Shown here: one piece after another, positions 56,413 to 64,000 of the stretch | Position numbering within the stretch: position 1 is the stretch's first letter | Layout: each line of letters opens with the position of its first letter | Assembly (NCBI RefSeq): GCF_024181225.1 | Contig: NZ_CP051198.1 | Location: forward strand, 1-64,000 | DNA: 64,000 nt | DNA from: Treponema sp. OMZ 787 | GTDB lineage: Bacteria > Spirochaetota > Spirochaetia > Treponematales > Treponemataceae | Direction of reading: 5' to 3' | Notes under the pieces: model-generated | Told to the model about the DNA's origin: nothing | Seen by the model: only the letters and a program-made list of their open reading frames with translations | The model's database searches: none | Program-made: the position numbers and the translations under genes

Positions 56413-56449
56413 AAAAAAAGCTCCTTCCAAAAAGGAAGGAGCTTTTTTT
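56413..56449. terminator. Bidirectional terminator after the threonine aldolase gene
   Basis: Perfect 16-bp stem (56413-56428 with 56434-56449; core GCTCCTTCC) and a 5-base loop, with A-run and T-run arms, so it can serve both convergent genes. Confidence 0.85.
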
Positions 56450-56481
56450 CGGTTAACGCTAAATTTCTCGAAACTTTAAAC

Positions 56482-57123
56482 CTATTCAATCTTTGAATAG
56501 ATAGTCTTCAAAATTTCGGTCTTTAGTTTTTCGCCTTCTTCAAGCATCTTATTGCATTCTGCCCTTGTCTTTTCGCAGAGGGGAGCATCGTCAATACCGC
56601 CGAGGTTTATCTTGACATTTAAGATAGCACCTTCCAAACCGGAGCGGGCATTAAGGGCTGCAACGCCGGCATCGGACGCGGCATTTTTGTTTCCGTGAAC
56701 GGCAACGATGGGTAAAAAGCGTAAAACCTCCAAACAGGTTTTGGCCGTTTCAAGCGGAACCTGCATGGCTACAACAGTAGCATCGGACATAGCCTTATTA
56801 CGTTTTGCCTTTTGCTCATCAGTGTCCTTAGGCAGCTTTAAGGCTTCCATAAAGGCATTAAAGGCCTGAGTGTCTTCATCAATAATTTCGACCAATCGTT
56901 TTTGTGCCTTTTCCAATTTAGGAAGCTGGGCCTTAAATTCTTCTTGAGTTTTTTCGTCAAGGGAAGCAAAGGCTTTTTTACCTGTTGTCAGGCGGATAAC
57001 CATCTGACCTAAAGCTGCAGCGAGCGAACCGGCCAAGGCAGAAACCGAACCGCCTCCGGGGGCCGGAGAATCGCTTGCTGTTTCGTCAACAAAGGCACTT
57101 ACCGTCATCTTTACTAATTCCAT
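56482..57123 (-). CDS. fchA: Formimidoyltetrahydrofolate cyclodeaminase
   Basis: Converts 5-formimino-THF to 5,10-methenyl-THF and ammonia. The 213-residue product is the stand-alone cyclodeaminase form. It has SAFVDETASDSPAPGGGSVSALAGSLAAALGQMVIRLT near the N-terminus, typical of the family, and DEDTQAFNAFMEALKLP. AGGAGA precedes the ATG. It lies 40 bp downstream of hutI on the same strand, so the two are a histidine-degradation unit; the formimino-transferase that should precede it is not in the window. Confidence 0.93.
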   Translation of the reverse strand: MELVKMTVSAFVDETASDSPAPGGGSVSALAGSLAAALGQMVIRLTTGKKAFASLDEKTQEEFKAQLPKLEKAQKRLVEIIDEDTQAFNAFMEALKLPKDTDEQKAKRNKAMSDATVVAMQVPLETAKTCLEVLRFLPIVAVHGNKNAASDAGVAALNARSGLEGAILNVKINLGGIDDAPLCEKTRAECNKMLEEGEKLKTEILKTIYSKIE

Positions 57124-57163
57124 AAAAAATCTCCTATGTTCAAACTATTTTGTTTATTTAAAT

Positions 57164-58405
57164 TCAGTTCTTGTAAACTACCTGTCTTTTTTCGGCAGCG
57201 AGTTTTCCCTTTTTCCAAACCTGATCAACGGAATTTACACCAAAGTGATAAACAAGGTAATCGATATTGGGGGCATCAAAGATAACAAGGTCTGCCTGTT
57301 TTCCTTCTTCGATGCTGCCTATATTTTTTTCTCGGTCGATTGCATAGGCCGCATTGATGGTTACACCGCGTAAAATCTGTGCAGGCAAAAGCTTCATTTT
57401 AAAGCAGGCTGCCCACATCGACATTTGCAGGTTTTCTGTAGGGCTGCTGCCGGGGTTGTAATCGGTTGCAAGGGCTACCCTTACGCCTTCTTCAATCATC
57501 TTTTTTGCAGGTGCATAAATGGGCGACATCAAAAAGAAAGAGGTGGCCGGAAGAAGAACTGCAACCGTTCCCGATTTTGCAAGGGCCGTAATTCCCTCAT
57601 CAGAGATCGCCATCAGGTGCTCGGCAGAGTGTGCGTTCATCTTTGCTGCAAGCTCGGCTCCCTTTAAAGGAACAATTTCATCGGCGTGCAGCTTTAACTT
57701 AAATCCCAGGTCTTTAGCAGCCTTCATTATTCTTTCCGTTTCTTCTACAGAAAAAATCTTGTCCTCACAAAAGGCATCCGAAAATTCGGCCAAGCCCCTT
57801 CTTTTAACTTCGGGCATAACCTCTTCTATCATAAACTTGATATAGCCTTCTTTGTTGTCCTTGAATTCGGGCGGGGTTGCGTGGGCTCCCATATAGGTCG
57901 AAACAATGTCGATAGGATGATTTTCGTTTAGGTAAGAATTTATCTCAAGGCACTTAATTTCAGTATCCATGTCGAGGCCGTAACCGCTCTTTGATTCTAC
58001 TGTTGTTGTACCGTGAATTAGCATTCGGTCAAGACTGGTCATAGCCTTCTGTGTCAACTCTTCTTTTGAAGCAGCCCTCGTAGATCTTACGGTGCTGAAA
58101 ATACCTCCGCCGCTTGCATGGATTTCAAGATAACTCTTTCCTTCGAGTTTCATTGCAAGTTCATGCTCGCGCGAGCCGCCATGTACCAAGTGGGTGTGGG
58201 CATCGACAAGACCGGCAGTAATAGTCTTTCCTCTTGCATCAACTATTTTTTCGGCTTGGCTTTTTAAATTTTCGGGAGCATCGCCCTTACCAACCTTTTG
58301 AATAATACCGTTTTCTACAACGATGTAACCGGCAAAGGCCTTATCAAAATCGTCGCCTTTTTTTTCGGTAGAAGTAAAAATACTGTCACTGATAAATAAA
58401 ATCAT
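57164..58405 (-). CDS. hutI: Imidazolonepropionase
   Basis: Third enzyme of histidine degradation; hydrolyses imidazolone-5-propionate to formimino-glutamate. The 413-residue amidohydrolase has GLVDAHTHLVHGGSREHELAMKLEGKSY (metal His pair), MGAHATPPEF, KLHADEIVPLKGAELA, SAEHLMAISDEG and ALATDYNPGSSPTENL. GGAGG precedes the ATG. It is in an operon with fchA. hutH and hutU are not in the window, so they must lie elsewhere or be absent. Confidence 0.94.
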   Translation of the reverse strand: MILFISDSIFTSTEKKGDDFDKAFAGYIVVENGIIQKVGKGDAPENLKSQAEKIVDARGKTITAGLVDAHTHLVHGGSREHELAMKLEGKSYLEIHASGGGIFSTVRSTRAASKEELTQKAMTSLDRMLIHGTTTVESKSGYGLDMDTEIKCLEINSYLNENHPIDIVSTYMGAHATPPEFKDNKEGYIKFMIEEVMPEVKRRGLAEFSDAFCEDKIFSVEETERIMKAAKDLGFKLKLHADEIVPLKGAELAAKMNAHSAEHLMAISDEGITALAKSGTVAVLLPATSFFLMSPIYAPAKKMIEEGVRVALATDYNPGSSPTENLQMSMWAACFKMKLLPAQILRGVTINAAYAIDREKNIGSIEEGKQADLVIFDAPNIDYLVYHFGVNSVDQVWKKGKLAAEKRQVVYKN

Positions 58406-58435
58406 TTTAAATCCTCCATAAAAATAAAATTAATC

Positions 58436-59071
58436 TTAATTTATAAAATATCTTAAAATATTACCCAAATTTAAATTTAGGGCACTATTAACAAATTTAA
58501 ACAAATCATCCTCTGTTATTTTATTTAAGGTTTTAAAAAATGTCAAAGGATTTTTTAGTTCGCCGATACGGCTTAATCCGGCAAGTTCAAGAGCATAATC
58601 AGCAAGACCTTCAAAATTTTCAAATTTCCATTCTTGAGTCATACTAAAAAGAGCCCTGCCCTTTTTATCAAAAAAGACCGAATAGTTTTTTTTGTCATTC
58701 GGATTATATTTGTTTTTTATATTTCCATTCCACTTTAAAGGAAAACAATCGGCATCAAAACCGGCTTCTTTTACCTTATCCCTGATAGCTCTTTCAATAC
58801 CGTCAGATACAACTATAATTTGAAATTGCTCTTTTAAGCCGGCACTTTCAGATACTTTTTTGTAATAATCGGAGGCCTTTTTATAAGCTGCCGAATTTAA
58901 TGCATCGCTGTCATCTGCAAATATCAGCCATGTTACGGTGTATCCTTGTAAATCTTCATCTTTAATCTGCTTGATTATTTCACTTTCCCTAGCCAAGGAA
59001 TCTAAAAGTTCACATCCCGTAAAAATAAATGTAAGAACGGCCATAAAAAACACAATTTTAATTTTTTTCAT
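58436..59071 (-). CDS. Unrecognised lipoprotein, possibly thioredoxin-like
   Basis: A 211-residue protein with a lipoprotein signal (FIFTGC, Cys about 19). The body (GYTVTWLIFADDSDALNSAAYKKASDYYKKVSES..., FQIIVVSDGIERAIRDKVKEAGF, YSVFFDKKGRALFSMTQEWKFENFEG) has the alternation of a thioredoxin-like fold, but there is no CxxC motif, so redox activity is unlikely. ATG 59071 is used because GAGG lies five bases upstream; an earlier in-frame start at 59101 would put ten residues before a normal signal. It is separated from hutI by 30 bp on the same strand. Confidence 0.65.
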   Translation of the reverse strand: MKKIKIVFFMAVLTFIFTGCELLDSLARESEIIKQIKDEDLQGYTVTWLIFADDSDALNSAAYKKASDYYKKVSESAGLKEQFQIIVVSDGIERAIRDKVKEAGFDADCFPLKWNGNIKNKYNPNDKKNYSVFFDKKGRALFSMTQEWKFENFEGLADYALELAGLSRIGELKNPLTFFKTLNKITEDDLFKFVNSALNLNLGNILRYFIN

Positions 59072-59143
59072 TTTAACCTCTACGATTAAATAAGATAACA
59101 CTAAAAAGAATGTTTTTCAATAGGCTTACAATTAAAAAGAGCC

Positions 59144-59172
59144 TTGCTATTCCATATAAAATATTATATAAT
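59144..59172 (+). promoter_or_regulatory. Promoter of the minisatellite ORF, predicted leaderless
   Basis: TTGCTA, 17 bases, perfect TATAAT; the -10 ends seven bases before ATG 59180 and there is no Shine-Dalgarno sequence. Confidence 0.5.
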
Positions 59173-59179
59173 AATTAAT

Positions 59180-59410
59180 ATGAAAGGAAAGATAAAAAAG
59201 TCGGCCAAACTACTTGACAAAATCAAAGCCGCCCCCATAATTACTCGACACTCGACACTCGACACTCGACACTCGACACTCGACACTCGACACTCGACAC
59301 TCGACACTCGACACTCGACACTCGACACTCGACACTCGACACTCGACACTCGACACTCGACACTCGACACTCGACACTCGACACTCGACACTCGACACTC
59401 TTTTAGATAA
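59180..59410 (+). CDS. Small ORF built on the ACTCGAC minisatellite (candidate)
   Basis: A 76-codon frame: a basic N-terminus (MKGKIKKSAKLLDKIKAAPI) followed by about seven RHSTLDT heptads and a stop. The promoter position supports transcription, but the repeat-derived part has no known fold. The 7-bp unit is not a multiple of three, so copy-number changes would shift the frame. It may instead be a repeat array with no protein product. Kept at low confidence because of the promoter match. Confidence 0.3.
   Translation: MKGKIKKSAKLLDKIKAAPIITRHSTLDTRHSTLDTRHSTLDTRHSTLDTRHSTLDTRHSTLDTRHSTLDTRHSFR
59243..59400. repeat. 7-bp minisatellite, ACTCGAC x about 22.6
   Basis: 158 bp of perfect tandem ACTCGAC units with no interruptions. 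Both strands are open in this stretch because the unit is free of stop codons, which explains several spurious frames. The copy number is expected to vary between isolates. Confidence 0.97.
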
Positions 59411-59490
59411 ACCGCAAAGAATAATTAAAAAACACTTTACAAATTCTTCCTCACATTCCTTAACACCCTTGTGCTCTCTGCGGTTAAATT
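59409..59490. repeat. Inverted-repeat element, copy 1
   Basis: AACCGCAAAGA at the left end pairs with TCTCTGCGGTT at the right end (one mismatch); the right end is followed by AAATT. It lies directly after the minisatellite. It is similar in its ends to the next element. Confidence 0.5.
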
Positions 59491-59535
59491 TAAACAATCA
59501 CACACAAGATATAATTTTCTCACATCGTTTAATAA

Positions 59536-59652
59536 AACCGCAAGGAACGCAAAGCGTTGAGCTTCGCTCAACTTCGCAAAGGATTATAAAGGAATGCCAT
59601 ACAAAGACTACCTTAAAAATCTTTGCGTCCTTGGTGCCCTTAGCGGTTAAAT
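59536..59652. repeat. Inverted-repeat element, copy 2
   Basis: AACCGCAAGGAACGCAAAG at the left pairs with CTTTGCGTCCTTGG...AGCGGTT at the right, with a bulge. It contains an internal perfect hairpin GTTGAGC-TTC-GCTCAAC at 59556-59572. It has the same end sequence (AACCGC / GCGGTTAAATT) as copy 1. The 277-bp gap 59411-59687 is filled by these two elements plus the ribosome site of the next gene. Confidence 0.55.
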
Positions 59653-59687
59653 TAAAAAAACAAAAAAATATAAGGAAGGAAAGAGAA

Positions 59688-62600
59688 ATGAGTAAAAGGA
59701 AATCATTTTTTGGGGCAGTAAATCTTACTGCATTGGTATTGGCAGCCGGGCTGCTGATGGGATTATTTACAGGCTGTCCGCAAAAGATAGAGCCTAAAAA
59801 TGAAGTAAAACCGGAACCTGCAAAAATTACAATTACGGTAAAAGCTGATGACGGTTACACGCTTACAGAACCGGCAAATTTCGAAGTTGTAAGCGGTTCA
59901 ACTTGGGCGGCTATCAAAGAAAAAGCCGAAAAAAAGGCAGCACTTAAAGACGGTCACAGCAAATTAGGTTGGAAGCTGGGGGGCAAAGACGGCGGATATC
60001 TAACCGACAAAACGATTTTTAACGAAAACAAAACGGTTTTTGCCGTTTCCAAGACGAAGGATGCTCCTAATCCGGAAAAGATAACCATTACCGTCCTTGG
60101 TGATGAAGGCGTAAAAGTTGCGTCCGATAACACATTTACGGCCGATAAAGGGGTTAAATGGGAAAACATAAAAGAATCTGCAAAAAGCAAAATTACGGTA
60201 AAAGAAAATTACGAACTTGCGGAATGGTACCTTAACGATAAAACGGGTGCAATCCTTAAGGATGATAGAACCTTTACCTCAAATACAAAAGTCTTTGCAA
60301 TCACAACCCCCAAAGGTTCGCCTGCCCCGCAAACGGCAAACTACACCGTAGAACATTGGCAGCAAAATATTGCAAATGACGGTTACACAAAGGTAGAAAC
60401 AGAAACTTTGAGCGGTATTGTAGAAGAAAATACTCAGGCCCAAGCCAAGTCATACAAGGGCTTTACCGCAAAAGAACCTATTGCACAAACCAAAATAAAA
60501 GAAGACGGAAGCACTGTTGTAAAAATAGAATATGACAGAAATACTATCACCCTTACTTTGGATTTGGCAGGCGGAAGTATAACTACACCTCTTGAAGACG
60601 GAGAAGGGGGTAAAAAGCTTTTAAAAGGTAAGTTTGAGGCTGATGTAACAGATCCGGCTCCTACAAGGCCGGGCTATAATTTTAAAGGTTGGAATCCCGA
60701 ATTACCCCAAAAATTCCCTGCCGAAAACTCCGCACACACGGCACAGTGGGCAAAAGAAAACGATTATACTATCACCTATCACTTAAACGGCGGAACGGAC
60801 AATGGAGGGAACCCTGTTTCTTACAATGTGGAAACCGAGACCATAAACTTAAAACCAGCAATAAGGGCAGGCTATAACTTTGAAGGCTGGTATACAAATG
60901 AAGGTCTTACGGAAGGGCCCGTAACAAAGATAGAAAAGGGCAGCACCGGCAATAAGGAGTTTTGGGCAAAGTGGACAGCTAAAACTGATACACCCTACAA
61001 GGTAGAACACTGGCAGCAAAATATTGCCGATGACGGTTACACAAAGGTAGAAGCCGATACCCAAACTTTGACAGGCACTACGGATACACAGACCAATGCC
61101 CAAGCCAAAACTTATGAGGGTTTTAGGTCTTTAGGTATAAGCCAGCAAACAATAAAGGCAGACGGCTCTACCATAGTACAAGTTAAGTATGACAGAAAAA
61201 TAATAAGCCTTACTCTTAACTTGGACGGCGGTACCGTAAGTCCGCCCCTTACTGAAGGAAAAATCAAAGGCCGCTTCGGGGCTTCCGTAACGGCTCCGGT
61301 TCCTACAAAGCAGGGCTATACATTTGATAAGTGGGAACCGGCATTGCCTACGGTCTTCCCCGCCGAAAACTCCGAATACACCTCAAAATGGACTGCGGGT
61401 ACAGTTTCCTACAAGGTAGAACACTGGCAGCAAAATATTGCCGATGACGGTTACACAAAGGTAGAAGCCGATACCCAAACTTTGACAGGCACTACCGGTA
61501 CACAGACCAATGCCCAAGCCAAAACTTACCCGGGATTTAATGCTCTCCCCGTTAGTCAGACCGCAATATCGGCAGACGGCACTACAGTAGTGCAAATTAA
61601 GTATGACAGAAAAGAAATTACCCTTACTCTGGATTTACAAGGCGGAAGCACAAGTACACATCTTGAAGACGGAGAAGGAAGCAAAAAACTTTTAAAAGGC
61701 CTCTTCGGAGCCGCAGTAAATGTTGCCGATCCGGCAAAAGAGGGCTTTGGTTTTGTTAAATGGGAACCGGAATTACCCAAAACCTTCCCTGAAAACGATC
61801 CTGCTGAAACTTATACCGCACAGTGGACCGACAAATATAAAATTATCATAAAAGGCGATGAAAGAACAAAGATATCGGAAGAAGCCTTTGTCGAAATACC
61901 TTTTAACAAAACTTGGGCAGATATAAAAGATCAGGCTGCAGCTAAGGTAAGCTTCGGCCCCGGCTGGGATAACGGCGATTACGAGGTCTATGAATGGAGA
62001 ATTGACAATGAAACAGGAGAAAAACTTACCGATTCTTACCCAATAACAAAAGACATAACCGTATATGCCGTAACCAACTATGCCAAGTTTAATATTAAAG
62101 ACAATAAAATCACCGGGTATGGCTATAAAGGAGGAAAACCTAGGGGTAAAATAATAATCCCCGACGGCATTACCGAAATGGAAAATTTATATGGAAGGCT
62201 TTTTTCTGACTGTAAAGAAATAACTTCTGTACGCTTCCCGAAAAGTCTTACTAAAATAGGCAGTAGGGCTTTTTCAGGCTGTACAGGCTTAAAAAATTTA
62301 GACCTATCCTCTTGCACAAGTCTTACTACAATAGATTATGACGCTTTTTCAGGCTGTACAGGCAAAATAAATTTAGACATATCCTCTTGTACAAGTCTTA
62401 CTACAATAAGGTCTAAAGCTTTTGCAGACTTTACCGGCTTAACAAGCATAACGCTGCCTAAAAGTCTTACTACAATAGGTTCTTCAGCTTTTGGAGGTTG
62501 TACAGGCTTAGAAAGTATAGACCTATCCTCTTGTACAAGTCTTACTACAATAGGTTCTCATGCTTTTGAAGGTTGTACAGGCAAAATAAATTTAGACCTA

Positions 62601-63470
62601 TCCTCTTGTACAAGTCTTACTACAATAGGTTCTCAAGCTTTTGCAGACTTTACGGGCTTAACAAGCATAACGCTGCCTAAAAATCTTACTACAATAGGTT
62701 CTTCAGCTTTTGGAGGTTGTACAGGCTTAGAAAGTATAAACCTATCCTCTTGTACAAGTCTTACTACAATAGGTTATGTGGCTTTTTCAGGCTGTACAGA
62801 CTTAAAAAATGTAAACCTATCCTCTTGCACAAGTCTTACTAAAATAGATTATGGGGCTTTTCAAGAGTGTACAGACTTAGAAAATGTAAACCTATCAGGC
62901 TGCACAAAGCTTACCAAAATAGATGAGTGGACTTTTTTCCGCTGTACTCGCTTAACAAGCATAACACTGCCTGCAAACCTTAATGTAATAGCTGGTTATG
63001 CTTTTAAAAAATGTAATAACTTAAAAAGCATAAGCCTGCCTGAAAAACTTACCATAATAGGTGATGAGACTTTTGGAGATTGTACAGGCTTAGAAAATGT
63101 AGACCTATCCTCTTGCAAAGAACTTACTCTAATAGCGGGTTCATTTTCAGGCTGTGGAAACTTAAAAAATGTAGACCTATCCTATTGCGAAAAACTTAAT
63201 ATAATAAGCTCGAATTCTTTTAAAGACTGTACAGGCTTAACAAGTATAAGCTTCCCTGCAAGCCTTACCAAAATAAGAAGTAATGCTTTTTCAGGTTGTA
63301 CCAAGCTGACAACTGCAACATTTGCAGACAAAAACGGCTGGGCTGTGTATGATTTTTTGGACTATTCCGGAACACCTACACCCATACAGGAAAGCGATTT
63401 AAAAGATGCCGCAAAGGCAGCAGAGTATTTGCGGAGAACTTATGTTAATAAACACTGGAAGAAAAACTAG
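59688..63470 (+). CDS. BspA-like leucine-rich-repeat surface lipoprotein with mosaic N-terminal modules
   Basis: A 1,260-residue surface protein, probably an adhesin. Signal peptide and lipobox LFTGC (Cys 30). Then repeated modules: a K-x-T-I-T-V type unit at about 45-120, 130-200 and 719-800; a VEHWQQNIA-type unit at about 219, 437 and 575; InlB-like beta units (FKGWNPELP, FDKWEPALP) at about 287, 505 and 644; and one Listeria-Bacteroides-type unit at about 360-425. Residues 828-1214 are BspA-type LRRs of about 23 residues (SLTTIGSSAFGGCTGL). ATG 59688 follows AAGGAAGGAAAGAGAA; the open frame upstream comes from the repeat elements. Confidence 0.88.
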   Translation: MSKRKSFFGAVNLTALVLAAGLLMGLFTGCPQKIEPKNEVKPEPAKITITVKADDGYTLTEPANFEVVSGSTWAAIKEKAEKKAALKDGHSKLGWKLGGKDGGYLTDKTIFNENKTVFAVSKTKDAPNPEKITITVLGDEGVKVASDNTFTADKGVKWENIKESAKSKITVKENYELAEWYLNDKTGAILKDDRTFTSNTKVFAITTPKGSPAPQTANYTVEHWQQNIANDGYTKVETETLSGIVEENTQAQAKSYKGFTAKEPIAQTKIKEDGSTVVKIEYDRNTITLTLDLAGGSITTPLEDGEGGKKLLKGKFEADVTDPAPTRPGYNFKGWNPELPQKFPAENSAHTAQWAKENDYTITYHLNGGTDNGGNPVSYNVETETINLKPAIRAGYNFEGWYTNEGLTEGPVTKIEKGSTGNKEFWAKWTAKTDTPYKVEHWQQNIADDGYTKVEADTQTLTGTTDTQTNAQAKTYEGFRSLGISQQTIKADGSTIVQVKYDRKIISLTLNLDGGTVSPPLTEGKIKGRFGASVTAPVPTKQGYTFDKWEPALPTVFPAENSEYTSKWTAGTVSYKVEHWQQNIADDGYTKVEADTQTLTGTTGTQTNAQAKTYPGFNALPVSQTAISADGTTVVQIKYDRKEITLTLDLQGGSTSTHLEDGEGSKKLLKGLFGAAVNVADPAKEGFGFVKWEPELPKTFPENDPAETYTAQWTDKYKIIIKGDERTKISEEAFVEIPFNKTWADIKDQAAAKVSFGPGWDNGDYEVYEWRIDNETGEKLTDSYPITKDITVYAVTNYAKFNIKDNKITGYGYKGGKPRGKIIIPDGITEMENLYGRLFSDCKEITSVRFPKSLTKIGSRAFSGCTGLKNLDLSSCTSLTTIDYDAFSGCTGKINLDISSCTSLTTIRSKAFADFTGLTSITLPKSLTTIGSSAFGGCTGLESIDLSSCTSLTTIGSHAFEGCTGKINLDLSSCTSLTTIGSQAFADFTGLTSITLPKNLTTIGSSAFGGCTGLESINLSSCTSLTTIGYVAFSGCTDLKNVNLSSCTSLTKIDYGAFQECTDLENVNLSGCTKLTKIDEWTFFRCTRLTSITLPANLNVIAGYAFKKCNNLKSISLPEKLTIIGDETFGDCTGLENVDLSSCKELTLIAGSFSGCGNLKNVDLSYCEKLNIISSNSFKDCTGLTSISFPASLTKIRSNAFSGCTKLTTATFADKNGWAVYDFLDYSGTPTPIQESDLKDAAKAAEYLRRTYVNKHWKKN

Positions 63471-63472
63471 GA

Positions 63473-63590
63473 TTAATTGGTAAGTGGTAATGACTAATGG
63501 GTAGTGGGTAAATGGTAATGTGTAGTGAATAATGGGTAATTGGTAGATTTAATTACAAATTGCCCATTAAAAATTACCCGCTACCAATTA
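63473..63590. repeat. Imperfect inverted repeat with internal GGTAAT-type degenerate repeats
   Basis: TTAATTGGTAAGTGGTAATG at the left end pairs with the reverse of CCGCTACCAATTA at the right (about 29 bp with several mismatches). The middle holds loose copies of GGGTAGTGGTAAT. It could be a terminator-like or MITE-like element. No ORF is seen in it. Confidence 0.4.
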
Positions 63591-63619
63591 AAAACTAAAT
63601 ATTTTAAGGAGAAAAATTT

Positions 63620-64000
63620 ATGAGCGGAGAAACGAAATTACCGGCTGAAGACTACATAAAAAATTTGCAAATGCCGATCTGCACTTATGTAATATTTATG
63701 CTTTTAAGTCTTTTTGCGATTGGACTGTTAATTTTTTTATGGTTAATTGTTTACCCTTTAGGCAATCAATATGTATTTATCATAACTTCACTTTTTATAG
63801 GTATTACTATAGTTTTTATTATTGCTTTTACCGTAATCAACCTTATATTTTCAGAAGATGATCGCAAACAAGCCCTATTAACATACGCCTATGATGAAGC
63901 TCTTAAAAGATTAGAAGACGATAGAGATGTTAATTTTTTAAAATTATCACAAGATATAGACAAAAAAAAGCAGCAACCGCAAGTGCAACAACAGCCACAA
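63620..64000 (+). CDS. Membrane protein, cut by the window edge
   Basis: The first 127 codons of a longer gene; no stop before the edge. AAGGAGA precedes the ATG. Two membrane helices (about 22-45, YVIFMLLSLFAIGLLIFLWLIV, and about 53-76, FIITSLFIGITIVFIIAFTVI) are followed by an acidic/basic cytoplasmic region with a Gln-rich tail beginning (KKKQQPQVQQQPQ). No family recognised. It follows the BspA-like gene by 149 bp on the same strand. Confidence 0.75.
   Translation, partial: MSGETKLPAEDYIKNLQMPICTYVIFMLLSLFAIGLLIFLWLIVYPLGNQYVFIITSLFIGITIVFIIAFTVINLIFSEDDRKQALLTYAYDEALKRLEDDRDVNFLKLSQDIDKKKQQPQVQQQPQ

Noticed and set aside
59243-59400. CRISPR array
   Set aside because: The units are 7 bp, contiguous and identical with no spacers, and no cas gene is present. 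It is a simple minisatellite.
59210-59497. Minus-strand open frames made of SSVECRV repeats
   Set aside because: They exist only because the 7-bp unit has no stop codon on either strand. No promoter was seen on that strand.

Overview
This window looks like the start of the chromosome of an oral spirochaete, almost certainly Treponema denticola or a very close relative. The evidence is the divergent dnaA/gyrB pair at the left edge, low GC content, many lipoproteins, a CDP-choline-type phosphotransferase, a BspA-like leucine-rich-repeat surface lipoprotein, and gene families (Rpn-type and AAA/PD-(D/E)XK proteins) that are expanded in this species. The species call is inference from gene content and protein similarity, not from a database search.

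Layout. 1-16.8 kb is mostly housekeeping: dnaA, gyrB, a three-gene membrane/ABC operon, an ArsC-like reductase, a TPR protein with pta, a Wza/Wzz-like polysaccharide export pair, birA, an acyl-CoA ligase and fabF. 16.8-23 kb is accessory and AT-rich: a PIN toxin-antitoxin pair followed by an attC-like site, a HIT protein, McrBC restriction, and two unrecognised envelope proteins. 23-44.8 kb returns to core genes: NrnA-like phosphoesterase, TraB protein, tRNA-Cys, GH3 hydrolase, choline phosphotransferase, glycyl-tRNA synthetase, fhs, a LysM lipoprotein, an M42 peptidase, rarA, folD, peroxiredoxin, Dps, Nudix, and a copper ATPase carrying a CopZ-like tail. 44.8-50 kb holds an ISAs1-type insertion sequence inside an Rpn-family gene, then a surface-protein operon whose first gene is frame-shifted by twelve TTTAC repeats. 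50-59 kb has a SWIM/SNF2 helicase, an AAA/PD-(D/E)XK protein, threonine aldolase and two histidine-degradation genes. 59.1-64 kb has a 7-bp minisatellite in a small ORF, two inverted-repeat elements, a 1,260-residue BspA-like lipoprotein, and a membrane gene cut by the window edge.

How the genes work together. hutI, fchA, folD and fhs can feed one-carbon units from histidine through tetrahydrofolate, with Fhs able to recover ATP. pta and the acyl-CoA ligase handle acyl-CoA and acetyl-phosphate, and fabF elongates fatty acids. Peroxiredoxin and Dps form an oxidative-stress pair. The most striking candidate system is the three-gene LPP20-like / lipoprotein / CsgG-like cluster at 47.08-49.86 kb. 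It has a consensus promoter, and its first signal peptide is itself encoded by a slippable pentanucleotide repeat, so it looks like an ON/OFF envelope locus (OFF in this sequence). A second theme is that several genes (wzz-like, fhs, copA, SNF2, the minisatellite ORF) have a -10 box only 6-9 nt before ATG and no Shine-Dalgarno sequence, which predicts leaderless mRNAs.
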